64,000 bases of DNA from Mesosutterella multiformis. GTDB lineage: Bacteria; Pseudomonadota; Gammaproteobacteria; Burkholderiales; Burkholderiaceae_F. This document shows, piece after piece, positions 20,501 to 28,589 of the stretch. How positions within the stretch are numbered: position 1 is the first letter of the stretch; every line of letters begins with the position of its first letter. The stretch spans positions 310,001 to 374,000 of the forward strand of contig NZ_BGZJ01000002.1 of NCBI RefSeq assembly GCF_003402575.1, written 5' to 3'. The position numbers were made by a program, and so were the translations under genes. The notes under the pieces were generated by a model. That model was not told where the DNA came from. It made no database searches and saw nothing but the letters and a program-made list of their open reading frames with translations.

Positions 20501-21093
20501 CCTACATGAACGCCGCTCCCGCGGCAACCGGTCCCTACGTCGACACGTGGCTCCTGTGGCAGAAGTTTAAGAATAAGGTGGATCCGAGTAACAGCGTCGA
20601 AGAGTCTTACGACTCCAAGGGCTTCACCGGGTCGATTGAAGCCGGTTACACGTTTGGTCTGAAGGACTGGGTGAGCGCGGATGGCACGAAGAATGCCGCC
20701 CGACTCCAGCTCCAGGCTCAGGTGATCCGCATGGGTGTCCGGGCTGATCAGCATATCGACGCCGAGAACTTCACGGTGGCCGGTACGGGTGCCGGGAATA
20801 TCCGGACCCGCGTGGGTGCCACGGTCTACCACCTCTTCACGAACGAGAAGACGGGCCGCGCGGTGAAACCCTTTATTGGTCTCAACTGGTACCACGACAC
20901 GAAGACCTTTGGGGTGACGTACGACGGTATCCACGATCGGATCCAAGGGAACCGGAACTTCGGCGAATTGAAGCTCGGGGTCGAAGGGAAGCTTTCGAAA
21001 CACGTGAACCTCTGGGGCGCTGCCGCGTACCAGCAGGGCAGTCACAGCTTCCGGAACCTCGGGGCCTTCATTGGAGCGAAGGTGCTCTTCTGA
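17554..21093 (+). CDS. autotransporter 5
   Basis: Complete autotransporter of 1179 residues. ATG follows AGGAG with 8-bp spacing. The signal peptide is MTEQKPSFRRQSITLAV plus an Ala-rich core ending AWGAD. The passenger (to about residue 740) is Thr/Gly/Asn-rich and repeats patterns such as ITGNI and LTGNV, as expected for a parallel beta-helix. The autochaperone-like SDAVFTKPDSNRL block, a linker and the barrel ending IGAKVLF follow. The early VTLTLNSLTVTNETTAG-like segment is shared with autotransporters 3 and 4, so 3-5 form a subgroup. It is the last gene of the array and has its own terminator. Confidence 0.93.
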   Translation: MTEQKPSFRRQSITLAVAAAVFALSGTAWGADYNRITTTIEDSSVDASVTYTEVTSPVNAGTATPDLTFHYVPVQPEANSPITLTLNSLTVTNETTAGDVTVNTQVQDPAYPEDPTKLLDQTATYSKNGNGIATNTGAGITLELTEGLTVTTRDTAVSAADAATISGRLGGDLALTSSEGNAISATESTAGANTAQAVNFTLNGGTATIETQGDAIYASGFNSSVSLSGASDYVITSATGSALRSENGATISVRGTGSDTDGLVAHGSITLKSGGSAATVDVGPTADLNLPNYRPNTRTDIWADTVTIENTGTGSAIENHRSGDLLTVSATDKTGTGITLRNNSADNATIISGLPDEQKGLEDAHTAGIHIITYGAPLTIENQNASGNAILLKNRGSLLIQMDHGVPAQITGNITVDQGSNICLIVGSDGFIHTDKLTLTAGSMSDIATFGTSTWSDRAGTGKTQATADGVGSLLSMQAWENSTINADAVLSGGAAGGFHAEDNGIRNGDTTLTGESGSGADRYPTQSYTYVNGNGQVNGNQYAYLGAKSTIYVQGSGSLTGNVVSDGVGTADGSPTETTFMAMDNGTVTGDLTASNGGKMMAGAMQSAVETGNVVATSGGQITYYLYGMDTRIPTLNGDLVSEDSGSITASMNGIWNGASTVSGGTTDVTFMDANAVWNVTRDSELTNFTQGAGTVNYPTADAKSFTGTTITVDGNYSADGGSLNMSTVLTGDTSPHDKLVVKGDTSGTASITFTRVTGWGAQTIEGIKVVEVDGTSDAVFTKPDSNRLTAGAYVYDLKKVGNDWYLTSQRDPNASTIILPKTNDDPAPTPDPDNGDDLPDVLPSVDPGDITAHNVKPELGSYAANMLASNTLFTMSLNDRLGETRYSDALKSQKHSGNVWIRMAGGKSHTEMADDQLTNRGDWGLVQVGGDVVSWAGSGDHRFHVGLMMGYAHQNEKTRSSAIGSTSKGKVSGYSAGLYATYMNAAPAATGPYVDTWLLWQKFKNKVDPSNSVEESYDSKGFTGSIEAGYTFGLKDWVSADGTKNAARLQLQAQVIRMGVRADQHIDAENFTVAGTGAGNIRTRVGATVYHLFTNEKTGRAVKPFIGLNWYHDTKTFGVTYDGIHDRIQGNRNFGELKLGVEGKLSKHVNLWGAAAYQQGSHSFRNLGAFIGAKVLF

Positions 21094-21152
21094 TAGGCTA
21101 GTGACGTGAGGTTCCTTCCCTTCCGGGCGGGAACCTCAGGGGATCTGAAGAA

Positions 21153-21187
21153 AATGCCGCGGGTTTGAAACCTGCGGCATTTTTTAT
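21153..21187 (+). terminator. intrinsic terminator of autotransporter 5
   Basis: AATGCCGC(G)GGTTT pairs with AAACC(T)GCGGCATT (21153-21182), followed by a T-rich run. A second hairpin (TGAGGTTCC…GGAACCTCA) lies just upstream. Confidence 0.87.
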
Positions 21188-21555
21188 GTTGATTCAGCGG
21201 GTTAAGTAACCGAACTTCAAGCAGCTTCCGAAATAAAAAGAAGCCACCGATCAGTGGTTCACACTATCCATTTCAGAAGCTGCATCTGAAACCGATTCCA
21301 GAAACCGCTTCCTTATCCTCCCCGCTAAAACGGAAAAAGCTTGCGTTAAAGCAAAAGTGCCGCCTCTCAGAAGGGGAATATTGTCCGGGCGGTCTGAAAC
21401 AGCAACAGACAGAAATCGATCTTTACGCGGGTGAACACAGCGCGGAAGCCACTCCGGCTACGCTCAGTCACACAAACGATCAAAGACTCTCATTCGCAGC
21501 AAGGGATCTCGAAGAACTTCCTCCATCGGTTCTTCGGGATTCTGTTTTTATCGGG
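21188..21555. other. 368-bp gap between autotransporter 5 and the convergent amidohydrolase gene
   Basis: No gene or clear signal. Confidence 0.4.
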
Positions 21556-22761
21556 TTACTTCGAGAGCGCCTCGAGACGCGACTTCGCGAGCGCGGCGAA
21601 GAGCGTCACCGCGGCGGGGAGCACTTCGTCATTGAAGTCAAAAGTCGGGTTATGGAGGGTCGCCGTGTGATTGTCATCCCGGATCCCGACCCGCATCATG
21701 AGCCCCGGCACCTTCTGCTGATAAAGCGAAAAGTCTTCCGCGCCCATGATGAGCTGAAGGTCGGTCTTCACGTGATCCGGACCGAAGAGGACGGTCGCGG
21801 TCTCAACGCACGCCGCAGTCAGTTTCGGATCATTGATCACCGGCGGAATCAGTTCCCGGTATTCGACTTCGGCTTCGAGGTCGTTGGCTTCCGCGATTCC
21901 CTTCGCGGTTTTCGGGAGCTTCTCCTTGATGAGTGCCCGGACTTCGGGGTTAAAGGTGCGCACCGTGCCGCTCATCGTGAGGACACCGGGAACGACATTC
22001 GTGAGTTCGTACTTCCCGGCGTTGAGGGAGCAGATACTGATCACCGCGGGGTCCGCCGGGTTGATACGGCGGGAAATAATCGTCTGGACATCCGACACAA
22101 TCTGGCAGCCCACCGGGATGGGGTCGAGCCCCTGATGCGGCCGGCCGCCATGCGTCCCTTTCCCGATCACCTTAATAAAGAAATTGTCAGACGACGCCTG
22201 AAGCGGACCTGACTTCATCCCGAAAACGCCTTTCGGGAGCGCCGGCTCATCGTGCGCCCCAAGGATCTCCTGGATCCCGTACTTCTCAAAGACCCCGGAC
22301 GCGACAACGGCTTTCGCGCCTTCCGCGATTTCTTCCGCGGGCTGGAAGATCCCGATCACGGTGCCGGGGAAGTCGCGATGGAGGTGGAGGTAGCGCAGTG
22401 CCCCCATGAGCCACGTCTGATGACCGTCGTGACCGCAGGTGTGGGCGAGACCCGGTTTCAGGCTCTTCCAGGGGTTCACACTCTGATCATCCATTTTGAG
22501 CGCGTCGATATCGGCCCGAAGTCCGATCACCGCGCCGGGGCGGTTCCCCTCAATCCGCACAACGACACCGTTTCGCACGAGCCGGTCATCGATATCGGTC
22601 AGTCCCCATCCCTTCAGGATCCGCACGATCCGGGCCGCCGTTTCCGCGGTCTCAAGCCCCGGCTCCGGATGCTGGTGAATTTCGTGACGGATCGCGGTGA
22701 GTTCATCCGCCCACCCGGCCACTTCGGGGTACACCCGGTCTTTCAAGACGATATCAGCCAT
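21556..22761 (-). CDS. M20-family amidohydrolase (N-acyl amino acid / hippurate hydrolase type)
   Basis: Cytosolic zinc-dependent amidase of 401 residues, the usual length for peptidase family M20D, which hydrolyses N-acyl or amide-linked amino acids. Visible signatures are RHEIHQHPEPGLE near residue 25, IGLRADIDAL at 79-88, the metal-binding HTCGHDGH (Cys109, His111), PAEE (141-144), GAEDFS and LHNPTFDFND near the end. One ligand position reads GAHDEPALPKG where many relatives have GLHVWP, still with the His. The start is supported by AAGGAG 11 bases upstream. It stands alone, convergent with autotransporter 5; the acyl substrate cannot be named. Confidence 0.9.
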   Translation of the reverse strand: MADIVLKDRVYPEVAGWADELTAIRHEIHQHPEPGLETAETAARIVRILKGWGLTDIDDRLVRNGVVVRIEGNRPGAVIGLRADIDALKMDDQSVNPWKSLKPGLAHTCGHDGHQTWLMGALRYLHLHRDFPGTVIGIFQPAEEIAEGAKAVVASGVFEKYGIQEILGAHDEPALPKGVFGMKSGPLQASSDNFFIKVIGKGTHGGRPHQGLDPIPVGCQIVSDVQTIISRRINPADPAVISICSLNAGKYELTNVVPGVLTMSGTVRTFNPEVRALIKEKLPKTAKGIAEANDLEAEVEYRELIPPVINDPKLTAACVETATVLFGPDHVKTDLQLIMGAEDFSLYQQKVPGLMMRVGIRDDNHTATLHNPTFDFNDEVLPAAVTLFAALAKSRLEALSK

Positions 22762-23634
22762 GGATCAATGCTCCTTAAAGGGATCAAAACGAATTTTTGT
22801 GTCCCTATATTAGACGCTTAGCCGGCAATCGAGTGAGGAAACAATGAGCGCTTCGGTTCTGACGCTCTTCCGGATTCGGGGAACGGCACGCCGAAGTTCG
22901 GAGACCCCCGTCGGGCCGGGCTTTTGGGACTTTGTACCTACTTATAAATATTATCGGTTTCCCTCATAGGTTCACATCTGACTTATGGAAAATTTCCGAA
23001 GGAAGATAGCGAAAAGCGTGACTTATTGGAGAAGGTTGCTGTCTGACAGTCCCTTTTTATCAGGACACAATAATCAGCGCTATTCAGCCATCTCTTGATT
23101 AATAAAAGGATTTCATACGCGAATTGAACAGATTTGTAGACGAGAATGCAATTTTTGTCATTTTTTACCAATAAATCTGTCAGCTGTTTTTTGCTAAGGA
23201 CTTTTACTTAACTTTTAAAGACAGATTTAATTTCAGAATTGATGTGACTCAGAAATGGATATCCGATCTACAGCAAAAATCGCTATACTTTCGGAAAAAT
23301 TAGGTCTTATTTTTCATTTGTGCTACTGAAGTCAGAAAGTTCAGCTGAATGGAAGACATAACTTAATTCACAACTGATTGATTCTGGTTGATTGTTTTAC
23401 GTAAACCGGCTTCCGGCTCTGTCAGTTGGCACTGGATTCATTGATTGACTTGCTTGACCCCCGCTCCTCTCAAGCGCGGACTGAATAGCTGTACCCAACC
23501 AGTCTCCTCGTTCAGTTCTGTCTTTGTCCGTCTGCCTTTCGAGATTCTTGCCCATCGGAAAGGGCAGAGGGCAAAGGCAAGCTTCTTCTCTATGTGTAAT
23601 TCCCGCCGGGTCGGAGAGGATCCTGGCAGGAGTT
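22762..23634. other. 0.87-kb AT-rich region without a supported gene
   Basis: The part from 22940 to 23400 is clearly AT-rich compared with its surroundings, which hints at foreign or regulatory DNA. Short frames exist on both strands but none has a ribosome site or recognisable protein. Confidence 0.4.
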
Positions 23635-23720
23635 GATGGCGCGATCGGGGGTTTTACTTTCATGGCTCGCGCCATCACTTTAAACCCTGCTCAGTTTCGG
23701 CCGAGCAGGGTCTTTTTTTT
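23635..23720 (+). terminator. paired hairpins ending in an intrinsic terminator, gene not identified
   Basis: GATGGCGCG (23635-23643) pairs perfectly with CGCGCCATC (23668-23676). A second hairpin, CCCTGCTC / GAGCAGGG (23685-23692, 23703-23710), follows, then TC and eight T. The T-run is on the + strand, yet no protein-coding gene lies upstream on that strand. This may be the 3' end of a small RNA. On the - strand it could weakly end whatever transcribes out of the MocR gene. Confidence 0.5.
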
Positions 23721-23789
23721 CGCGCGGCCCGTTGGAGAACAAAGCCGGATCCGGTTCCCGCATCCCCGAAAGGGGTATTGGCGGCCCTC

Positions 23790-25274
23790 TCAGGCTTTTT
23801 TCCGGAGGGCAAGGGACGTGAGCACCTCACGGACCCGGTCAAGCGCCGGGAGCACGGTTTCAGGCGGATAGGCGTAGCCAAAGAGAAACCCATTCATCGG
23901 ACGCGCCGGATCCGAAATCACGCTGAGTGTACACACGAAAATCCCGGATTTCTCAAGGATCGCGGCGGCCTCGGTATCCCGGAACGCGGGGTCCAGGAGA
24001 AACACCGCGTGCTTTCCGCTTTTTGTTTCTGAAAACTCCCCGAAGGGCGACAGCCGTTTCCCGGCAGCCTCCATAAAAAACCGGTACCGCTCCCGGTAGC
24101 GGCGGGCGAGTTTCCTCACGTGGCTGTCCCAGGCTCCGCTGCGGATATATTCCGAGAGCACCGCCTGCAGGTTCTCGGGATTATGGCGGTCCGTGAGGAG
24201 CTTCGCTCCCGCGAAAGCGTCTGAAACCTCATGCGGGACCGCGGCAAAACCGATCCTGACCCCCGGAAAAACCGTGGTTGAGAAGCTCGCGAGAAAAATA
24301 GTGCAGCTTTCAGCTCCCGCAATGCTCCGGCTCGGGGCGGACACCGATTCCGAGACCCGAAGGAAACTGTTGTAGTCATCCTCAATAATCCAGCCACCGG
24401 TCTTCAGGGCCCAGCTGAGGAGCGCTGCCCGGCGGTCCGATGACAGTTCAAACCCCAGCGGATACTGGCAGGCGGAGGTCACATAGACACCGGCCGCGTT
24501 TCCGGCGGCTTCCACTTCGGATGTGAGGATCCCATCCGTATCCACCGGGATTTTCTTCACGCGGCAGCCCCGGAAGGCGAGCACGTCGGACACGAGTTTC
24601 AGCCCTGGAGACTCTACGCACACGGTGTCACCTGCGGAGAATAGAATCTGCGACGCGATCGACGCGGTCTGAACGGAACCCGTCGTGATAATGATGTCGT
24701 CTGGATCCGCGGCGATCCCGCGAAGCCGCCTCAGAAGATCAGAGAGTGTCTCCCGAAGAGGGCCGTACCCGCGGGGGTCCGAGTACCCAGTGTGACGCCA
24801 GGTCATCCGGGCGAGCTGCGCGGAAAGCCGGGTCCAGACGGGATCCGGGTCGCTCGCCATCCCGGTCGCGATACCGACGAACGGTGCCGGGTTCGAGAAA
24901 GCGGGGGAGTAGTCGCGGAGAGCGGCCGCAGCGAGCGCCGCGGTTTCAGATGAATGCCGCGGACCAAGAGGAAACGGTGCCGGATCAGACGTCTTCGGAA
25001 CAGGGCGGACGTCCGGCAGCCGGTCCACCACAAAACCGGATCTGGGGATCGATTTCAGATAGCCCTCATCCGCGAGGTCATCAAAGACGCGCTTCACCGT
25101 GTCCGGCGAAACCGATAGCAGTCGCGCGAGTTTCCGGATCCCGGGGAGCCGGGTACCGGGCGTCAGGATGCCGGCCTCAATCTGGCGCGTCAGTTCCCGC
25201 CTGATCTGCTGATACTTCGGGGCGGGATCCACGGGGTCGATCGAAAGCGCCGGAATCACAATAGGTTTAGCCAT
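23790..25274 (-). CDS. MocR/GntR-type transcriptional regulator with aminotransferase-like domain lacking the PLP lysine
   Basis: A 494-residue fusion of a GntR winged helix (about 15-85; KYQQIRRELTRQIEAG, LARLLSVSPDTVKRVF) to a fold-type I aminotransferase domain (about 130-490), the MocR/PdxR/GabR architecture. These proteins normally bind PLP through a Lys in an F-S-K-T motif. Here the motif is FSTTVFPGVRIGF, so the Lys position (residue 333) is Thr, and the EDDYD motif reads EDDYN. It may therefore not form the internal aldimine and may sense something else or bind cofactor non-covalently. It is divergent from an FMN split-barrel protein gene across 127 bp containing clear repeats, its likely operator. 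The start is ATG at 25274. Confidence 0.9.
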   Translation of the reverse strand: MAKPIVIPALSIDPVDPAPKYQQIRRELTRQIEAGILTPGTRLPGIRKLARLLSVSPDTVKRVFDDLADEGYLKSIPRSGFVVDRLPDVRPVPKTSDPAPFPLGPRHSSETAALAAAALRDYSPAFSNPAPFVGIATGMASDPDPVWTRLSAQLARMTWRHTGYSDPRGYGPLRETLSDLLRRLRGIAADPDDIIITTGSVQTASIASQILFSAGDTVCVESPGLKLVSDVLAFRGCRVKKIPVDTDGILTSEVEAAGNAAGVYVTSACQYPLGFELSSDRRAALLSWALKTGGWIIEDDYNSFLRVSESVSAPSRSIAGAESCTIFLASFSTTVFPGVRIGFAAVPHEVSDAFAGAKLLTDRHNPENLQAVLSEYIRSGAWDSHVRKLARRYRERYRFFMEAAGKRLSPFGEFSETKSGKHAVFLLDPAFRDTEAAAILEKSGIFVCTLSVISDPARPMNGFLFGYAYPPETVLPALDRVREVLTSLALRKKA

Positions 25275-25321
25275 GCGTCAGGAGTAATCAAAAAGACTGA
25301 GGGGGTCAGAAACCGCAAATC

Positions 25322-25369
25322 TGTATGGATTCAATTCTAAAACGCATCCATACAATTTTCTCCATACAA
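25322..25369. promoter_or_regulatory. three-copy TCCATACA operator between the MocR gene and its divergent neighbour
   Basis: TGTATGGAT (25322-25330) is the exact inverse of ATCCATACA (25346-25354). A further TCCATACAA (25361-25369) repeats 25347-25355 in direct orientation, 14 bp on. MocR-family regulators commonly bind combinations of direct and inverted repeats in the divergent region next to their own gene. Confidence 0.6.
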
Positions 25370-25401
25370 CAACCAAAGCAGTAACCAAGGAGAAATCTCA
25401 A

Positions 25402-25998
25402 ATGACAAAAATCAATCGGCGTTCCGCCCTGATGCTGGGCGCGGCTCTCATTCCGGCGATGAGTTTCGCGGACGAAATGACAGGCAGCACGGATGGCCCG
25501 ATGTCCCGGAAGCCTGAGCGTCAGCTCACAAAGGACGAAGCGCTCTTCATCATCAATCACACCGAACACGCGGTTCTCAGCATGGCGGATAAAGCTGACT
25601 ACCCGTACGGGATCCCGGTGACGCCGATTTATCTCGATGGAAAGATTTATTTCCACGGCTCAAATAAGGGCCGGAAGGGAAAGGATCTCGAGCAGAACCC
25701 GAACGTATCGCTCTGCTGGATCGGGGGGCACGAAGTGGCGAAGGGTGAATTCGCGATCAATTACGCGAGCGCCATTGTGACGGGGAAAGCGCATCTCGTG
25801 ACCGATCCCGAGAAGAAGACCCACGTTCTCATGAGCATCGTTCACCGCATGGATCCGAGCGTCCCGGATAAGGATGCCCAGAACTACATCAAGGCCGGCA
25901 TGGGCCGCGTCTCGGTGTGGGAAGTGGATATCGATAAGATTTCAGGCAAAGCCCGGAATAAGCAGGTGTATTTCGGGAAGTTCCCGAAGAAGGCCTGA
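25402..25998 (+). CDS. exported pyridoxamine-phosphate-oxidase-like FMN-binding split-barrel protein
   Basis: 198 residues. The N-terminus has a signal peptide with adjacent arginines (NRRSALMLGAALIPAMSFA), possibly Tat-dependent, which would fit export of a folded flavoprotein. The mature part matches the PNPOx-like / NimA-type split barrel: YPYGIPVTPIYLDGKIYFHG, then a KG-K block and NPNVSLCWIGG. Relatives bind FMN, heme or F420 and reduce small molecules such as nitroimidazoles; a periplasmic version is less usual. The start has AAGGAG upstream. Divergence from a MocR regulator suggests it is that regulator's target. The substrate is unknown. Confidence 0.85.
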   Translation: MTKINRRSALMLGAALIPAMSFADEMTGSTDGPMSRKPERQLTKDEALFIINHTEHAVLSMADKADYPYGIPVTPIYLDGKIYFHGSNKGRKGKDLEQNPNVSLCWIGGHEVAKGEFAINYASAIVTGKAHLVTDPEKKTHVLMSIVHRMDPSVPDKDAQNYIKAGMGRVSVWEVDIDKISGKARNKQVYFGKFPKKA

Positions 25999-26080
25999 CT
26001 GGTTTCACTGGCACCGGGGCGTCTCTCTCCTCAATAACAACCATCCCCCGGTGTCATCTCCCTCTCTGTTTTCTCATTTG

Positions 26081-26113
26081 CCGGACCGGCCACCGCGGGT
26101 CCGGATTTTTTTT
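26081..26113 (+). terminator. intrinsic terminator of the split-barrel gene
   Basis: CCGGACC (26081-26087) pairs with GGTCCGG (26098-26104), followed by A and eight T. Confidence 0.87.
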
Positions 26114-26123
26114 GTCGGCCGAC

Positions 26124-26160
26124 AAAAATGCCGGGGTGCCCCGCGCTGGAGCACCCCGGC
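26124..26160 (-). terminator. intrinsic terminator of the iron alcohol dehydrogenase gene
   Basis: Read on the - strand, GCCGGGGTGC pairs perfectly with GCACCCCGGC (26151-26160 and 26130-26139) and is followed by a T5 run. The two convergent genes each have their own terminator. Confidence 0.82.
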
Positions 26161-26198
26161 TTTCCCCCTCATACAGAATTCAGATTCACTGAATCGTC

Positions 26199-27362
26199 TT
26201 ACTTATAGGATTCCTCGAAGATCTCAAGGTAATCAGCGTCTGAGAGCGGCAGGGGATCGGCCGTGATATCGCCGCCAAGCACCTCGTGAACGCGCTTCGG
26301 ATAACCCTTCAGCTCTTCCTTCGTAATGCCGGCGTCACTCATCCGGAGATCAGCGCAGCCAACGGACGCGATCAGAGCGTCGAGCGCCTGGATAAAGTCT
26401 TCTCCCGACTGCGGATCCTTCACGCCCATGGCACGCGCCATCTTCTTCATCGGTTCCTCAGCGGCCTTACGCTTCGCGAAGAAGTTGAAGTAGGCGTGGC
26501 TGATCATGATGAGGCCGGCACCGTGAACGAGGTCATCGTGATAGCCGCCCATCACGTGCTCCATCGTGTGTTCCGACGTGCAGAGCATGTAGAAACCGGC
26601 GAGCGTGTTCGCGAGAGCCACATTCGCGCGGGCTTCCATGTTGCTCCCATTCTTATAAGCGGTCGGGAGGTTCTGGGCGATCAGTTCAATCGCCTTCAGG
26701 GCAAACATTTCGCCCATCGGGTGCTCATTCTTATTGATCACGGATTCCGCGGCGTGGAAGAACGCGTCCATTCCCTGGTAAGCCGTGAATTTCGGCGGCA
26801 CGCTCTTCATGAGGTTCGCGTCAACAATGGAAAGCGTCGGCATCATGGAAGGGAAGAAGATACCGGTCTTCTCTTTCGTCGCCTCATTCGTAATGACAGA
26901 AGCCATATCCACTTCGGAACCGGTGCCGGCTGACGTCGTAATCGCGACAATCGGAACCGCCGCGACCGGAGCCGCTTTCTTACCGCCGTTGACAGACAGG
27001 CTGTAGTCCCAGATCGTCCCGGGGTTCGTCATCATGAGGGCGATGCACTTCCCGCAGTCCATCACGGAGCCGCCGCCAAGCGCCACGACAAAGTCGCAGC
27101 CCGTTTTCTTCCCGAGCGCCGCGCCGTCCATCACGTTATCCGACGTCGGGTTCGGACGGATCTGATCAAAGAGTTCGTGCCCGACCCCCGCGAGATCAAG
27201 TTCCTTCTCAAGCGAGGCAAGGTACCCGTACTTCTTCACCGAAGTGCCGTTCGTGGTCACGATGAGCGCTTTCTTCCCCGGAAGCGTCTCTTCATGCAGC
27301 GTCTGCAGCTTCCCCGGTCCGAAAAGGACTTTGGCGGGCATATGGAAGACAAAGTTATACAT
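26199..27362 (-). CDS. iron-containing alcohol dehydrogenase
   Basis: Cytosolic NAD(P)-dependent group III alcohol dehydrogenase of 387 residues. I start it at 27362 (MYNFVFHMPAKVLFGPGK), where AGGAG precedes the ATG; an in-frame start 17 codons upstream has no ribosome site. The nucleotide-binding GGGSVMDCGK is near residue 95. The metal site is seen in YQGMDAFFHAAES (Asp and His), TSEHTMEHVMGG (His) and DDLVHGAGL (His). It is most like the butanol dehydrogenase / YqhD group that reduces aldehydes. It is divergent from an AraC-type regulator, which probably controls it. Confidence 0.92.
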   Translation of the reverse strand: MYNFVFHMPAKVLFGPGKLQTLHEETLPGKKALIVTTNGTSVKKYGYLASLEKELDLAGVGHELFDQIRPNPTSDNVMDGAALGKKTGCDFVVALGGGSVMDCGKCIALMMTNPGTIWDYSLSVNGGKKAAPVAAVPIVAITTSAGTGSEVDMASVITNEATKEKTGIFFPSMMPTLSIVDANLMKSVPPKFTAYQGMDAFFHAAESVINKNEHPMGEMFALKAIELIAQNLPTAYKNGSNMEARANVALANTLAGFYMLCTSEHTMEHVMGGYHDDLVHGAGLIMISHAYFNFFAKRKAAEEPMKKMARAMGVKDPQSGEDFIQALDALIASVGCADLRMSDAGITKEELKGYPKRVHEVLGGDITADPLPLSDADYLEIFEESYK

Positions 27363-27463
27363 GCTTATTCTCCTGATTTTCTCTCTGCAAAAAAGGTTCC
27401 CGATGCCCCTCACACCGGGATTCCTGATGCTGTAATGGTAGAGAAGGAGAGGACAGAAAACAG

Positions 27464-27482
27464 TACCTGAAGTTAACAGGTA
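27464..27482. promoter_or_regulatory. dyad operator in the alcohol dehydrogenase / AraC divergent region
   Basis: TACCTG (27464-27469) and CAGGTA (27477-27482) form an inverted repeat with a 7-bp spacer. It lies 20 bp before the AraC gene start, so it is a candidate site for autoregulation. Confidence 0.45.
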
Positions 27483-27501
27483 TACTGACTTTTATTAACC
27501 T

Positions 27502-28479
27502 ATGGCGGGAGAGGATCCACACGAAATGACAAAGGATGAAAAAGCGGCTGAAGCGGCGCTCGCGGAACTCTCACGCCGTTTCCCGACCCTCCGCTGGGAC
27601 TTCCGGCCGGATCCCGTCGGGGGCCGGACCGAACTCATTTCGCAGTGGCTCGGGGACCCTGAGGAAGAAGTGATGCTCTGCGCCTTTACGGGCGACCATA
27701 TCGATGAGCGGTTTCACCGCCAGGATTTCTTCTTCATTAACTTCGCGTACCACGGGACGTATGAGGCGCTCTCCGCGCGCTACAGCAACCGGGTGACGCT
27801 TGAAGAAGGGGACTGCTATATCGGGCAGCCCTACAGCGGCTACGCGATGAAGAAGTCGGGGCCGGATCCGGTCTCGATCGTCGGGATCCTGATTCAGAAA
27901 GAGGCGTTCCTTCGGGAGTACCTTGCGCCGATTTCCGAGGACCCGGTGCTGCTCCGGTTCTTCCTTGAACCGATGAAGAACCGGTACGCGGATGAATTCA
28001 TCAAGCTCTCGCTCCCCAGGTGTTCCCCGATCTGGAATCTTCTCCGGATTATGATGACAGAGTACGTGGGCGGGAACCTCTGCAGTCAGAAGATCCTCAA
28101 GTCCCTCACGCTCACGATCCTTCTCTATATCATCCGTTCGTACCACGAGGAGCAGGAAAAAGCCGTGAAGCCCACACTCACGGAATCGCTCCTACAGTAC
28201 ATCGCGCTCCACTCCGATTCGCTCACGCTTCAATCGATGGCGGATCACTTTGGTTACCACCCGGTCTATCTTTCGCGGCTCCTCGTGAAACTCACTGAAA
28301 AGACCTTCTCAGAGCTTCTGCTCGATTCCCGGATGCGGAAAGCGAAGCTGTTTCTCGAAAACACCCCGCTCAGCAACGAGAAAATCGCGGAGCTGCTCGG
28401 TTACAAGAACGCGAGCAACTTTTACCGCGCCTATAAGAGCTACTACGGAACGACGCCCCGGGTGACAAAAGCGGCGTAA
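27502..28479 (+). CDS. AraC-family transcriptional regulator
   Basis: 325 residues. The N-terminal ~200 residues form a sensing domain of unknown ligand, with an early QDFFFINFAYHG segment resembling a cupin. The C-terminal 100 residues hold two helix-turn-helices: LTLQSMADHFGYHPVYLSRL and ISNEKIAELLGY-like LSNEKIAELLGYKNASNFYR followed by the usual TP near the end. The start may be 27502 or the in-frame ATG at 27526, which is preceded by GAGAGGA. It is divergent from the iron alcohol dehydrogenase gene and probably activates it in response to an alcohol or aldehyde (inference). Confidence 0.9.
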   Translation: MAGEDPHEMTKDEKAAEAALAELSRRFPTLRWDFRPDPVGGRTELISQWLGDPEEEVMLCAFTGDHIDERFHRQDFFFINFAYHGTYEALSARYSNRVTLEEGDCYIGQPYSGYAMKKSGPDPVSIVGILIQKEAFLREYLAPISEDPVLLRFFLEPMKNRYADEFIKLSLPRCSPIWNLLRIMMTEYVGGNLCSQKILKSLTLTILLYIIRSYHEEQEKAVKPTLTESLLQYIALHSDSLTLQSMADHFGYHPVYLSRLLVKLTEKTFSELLLDSRMRKAKLFLENTPLSNEKIAELLGYKNASNFYRAYKSYYGTTPRVTKAA

Positions 28480-28561
28480 GTGAGATCGGGGAGGGGGTGA
28501 CTCTCCCCTTAAGCGACCCGAATCCGACCCTCACGGAACCCGTTTTCCGTGCTCCAAAAAC

Positions 28562-28589
28562 CGGTATTGTGATCGAAGGACAGTATTGA
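28562..28589. repeat. 19-bp-period GTATTG direct-repeat element (copy upstream of the 28759 gene)
   Basis: Two GTATTG words (28564-28569, 28583-28588) separated by GTGATC-like sequence, period 19 bp. The copy at 48472 is identical across 29 bases and the copy at 30088 matches with a few changes. All three sit 170-310 bp before a member of the same small gene family. A further shared word, ATCGTTATGGCG at 28708, recurs before the 30323 gene at nearly the same distance. Confidence 0.7.

Noticed and set aside
28562-28589. GTATTG element as a sigma-70 promoter
   Set aside because: The two boxes do not match -35/-10 consensus and the spacing to a -10 is wrong in all three copies.
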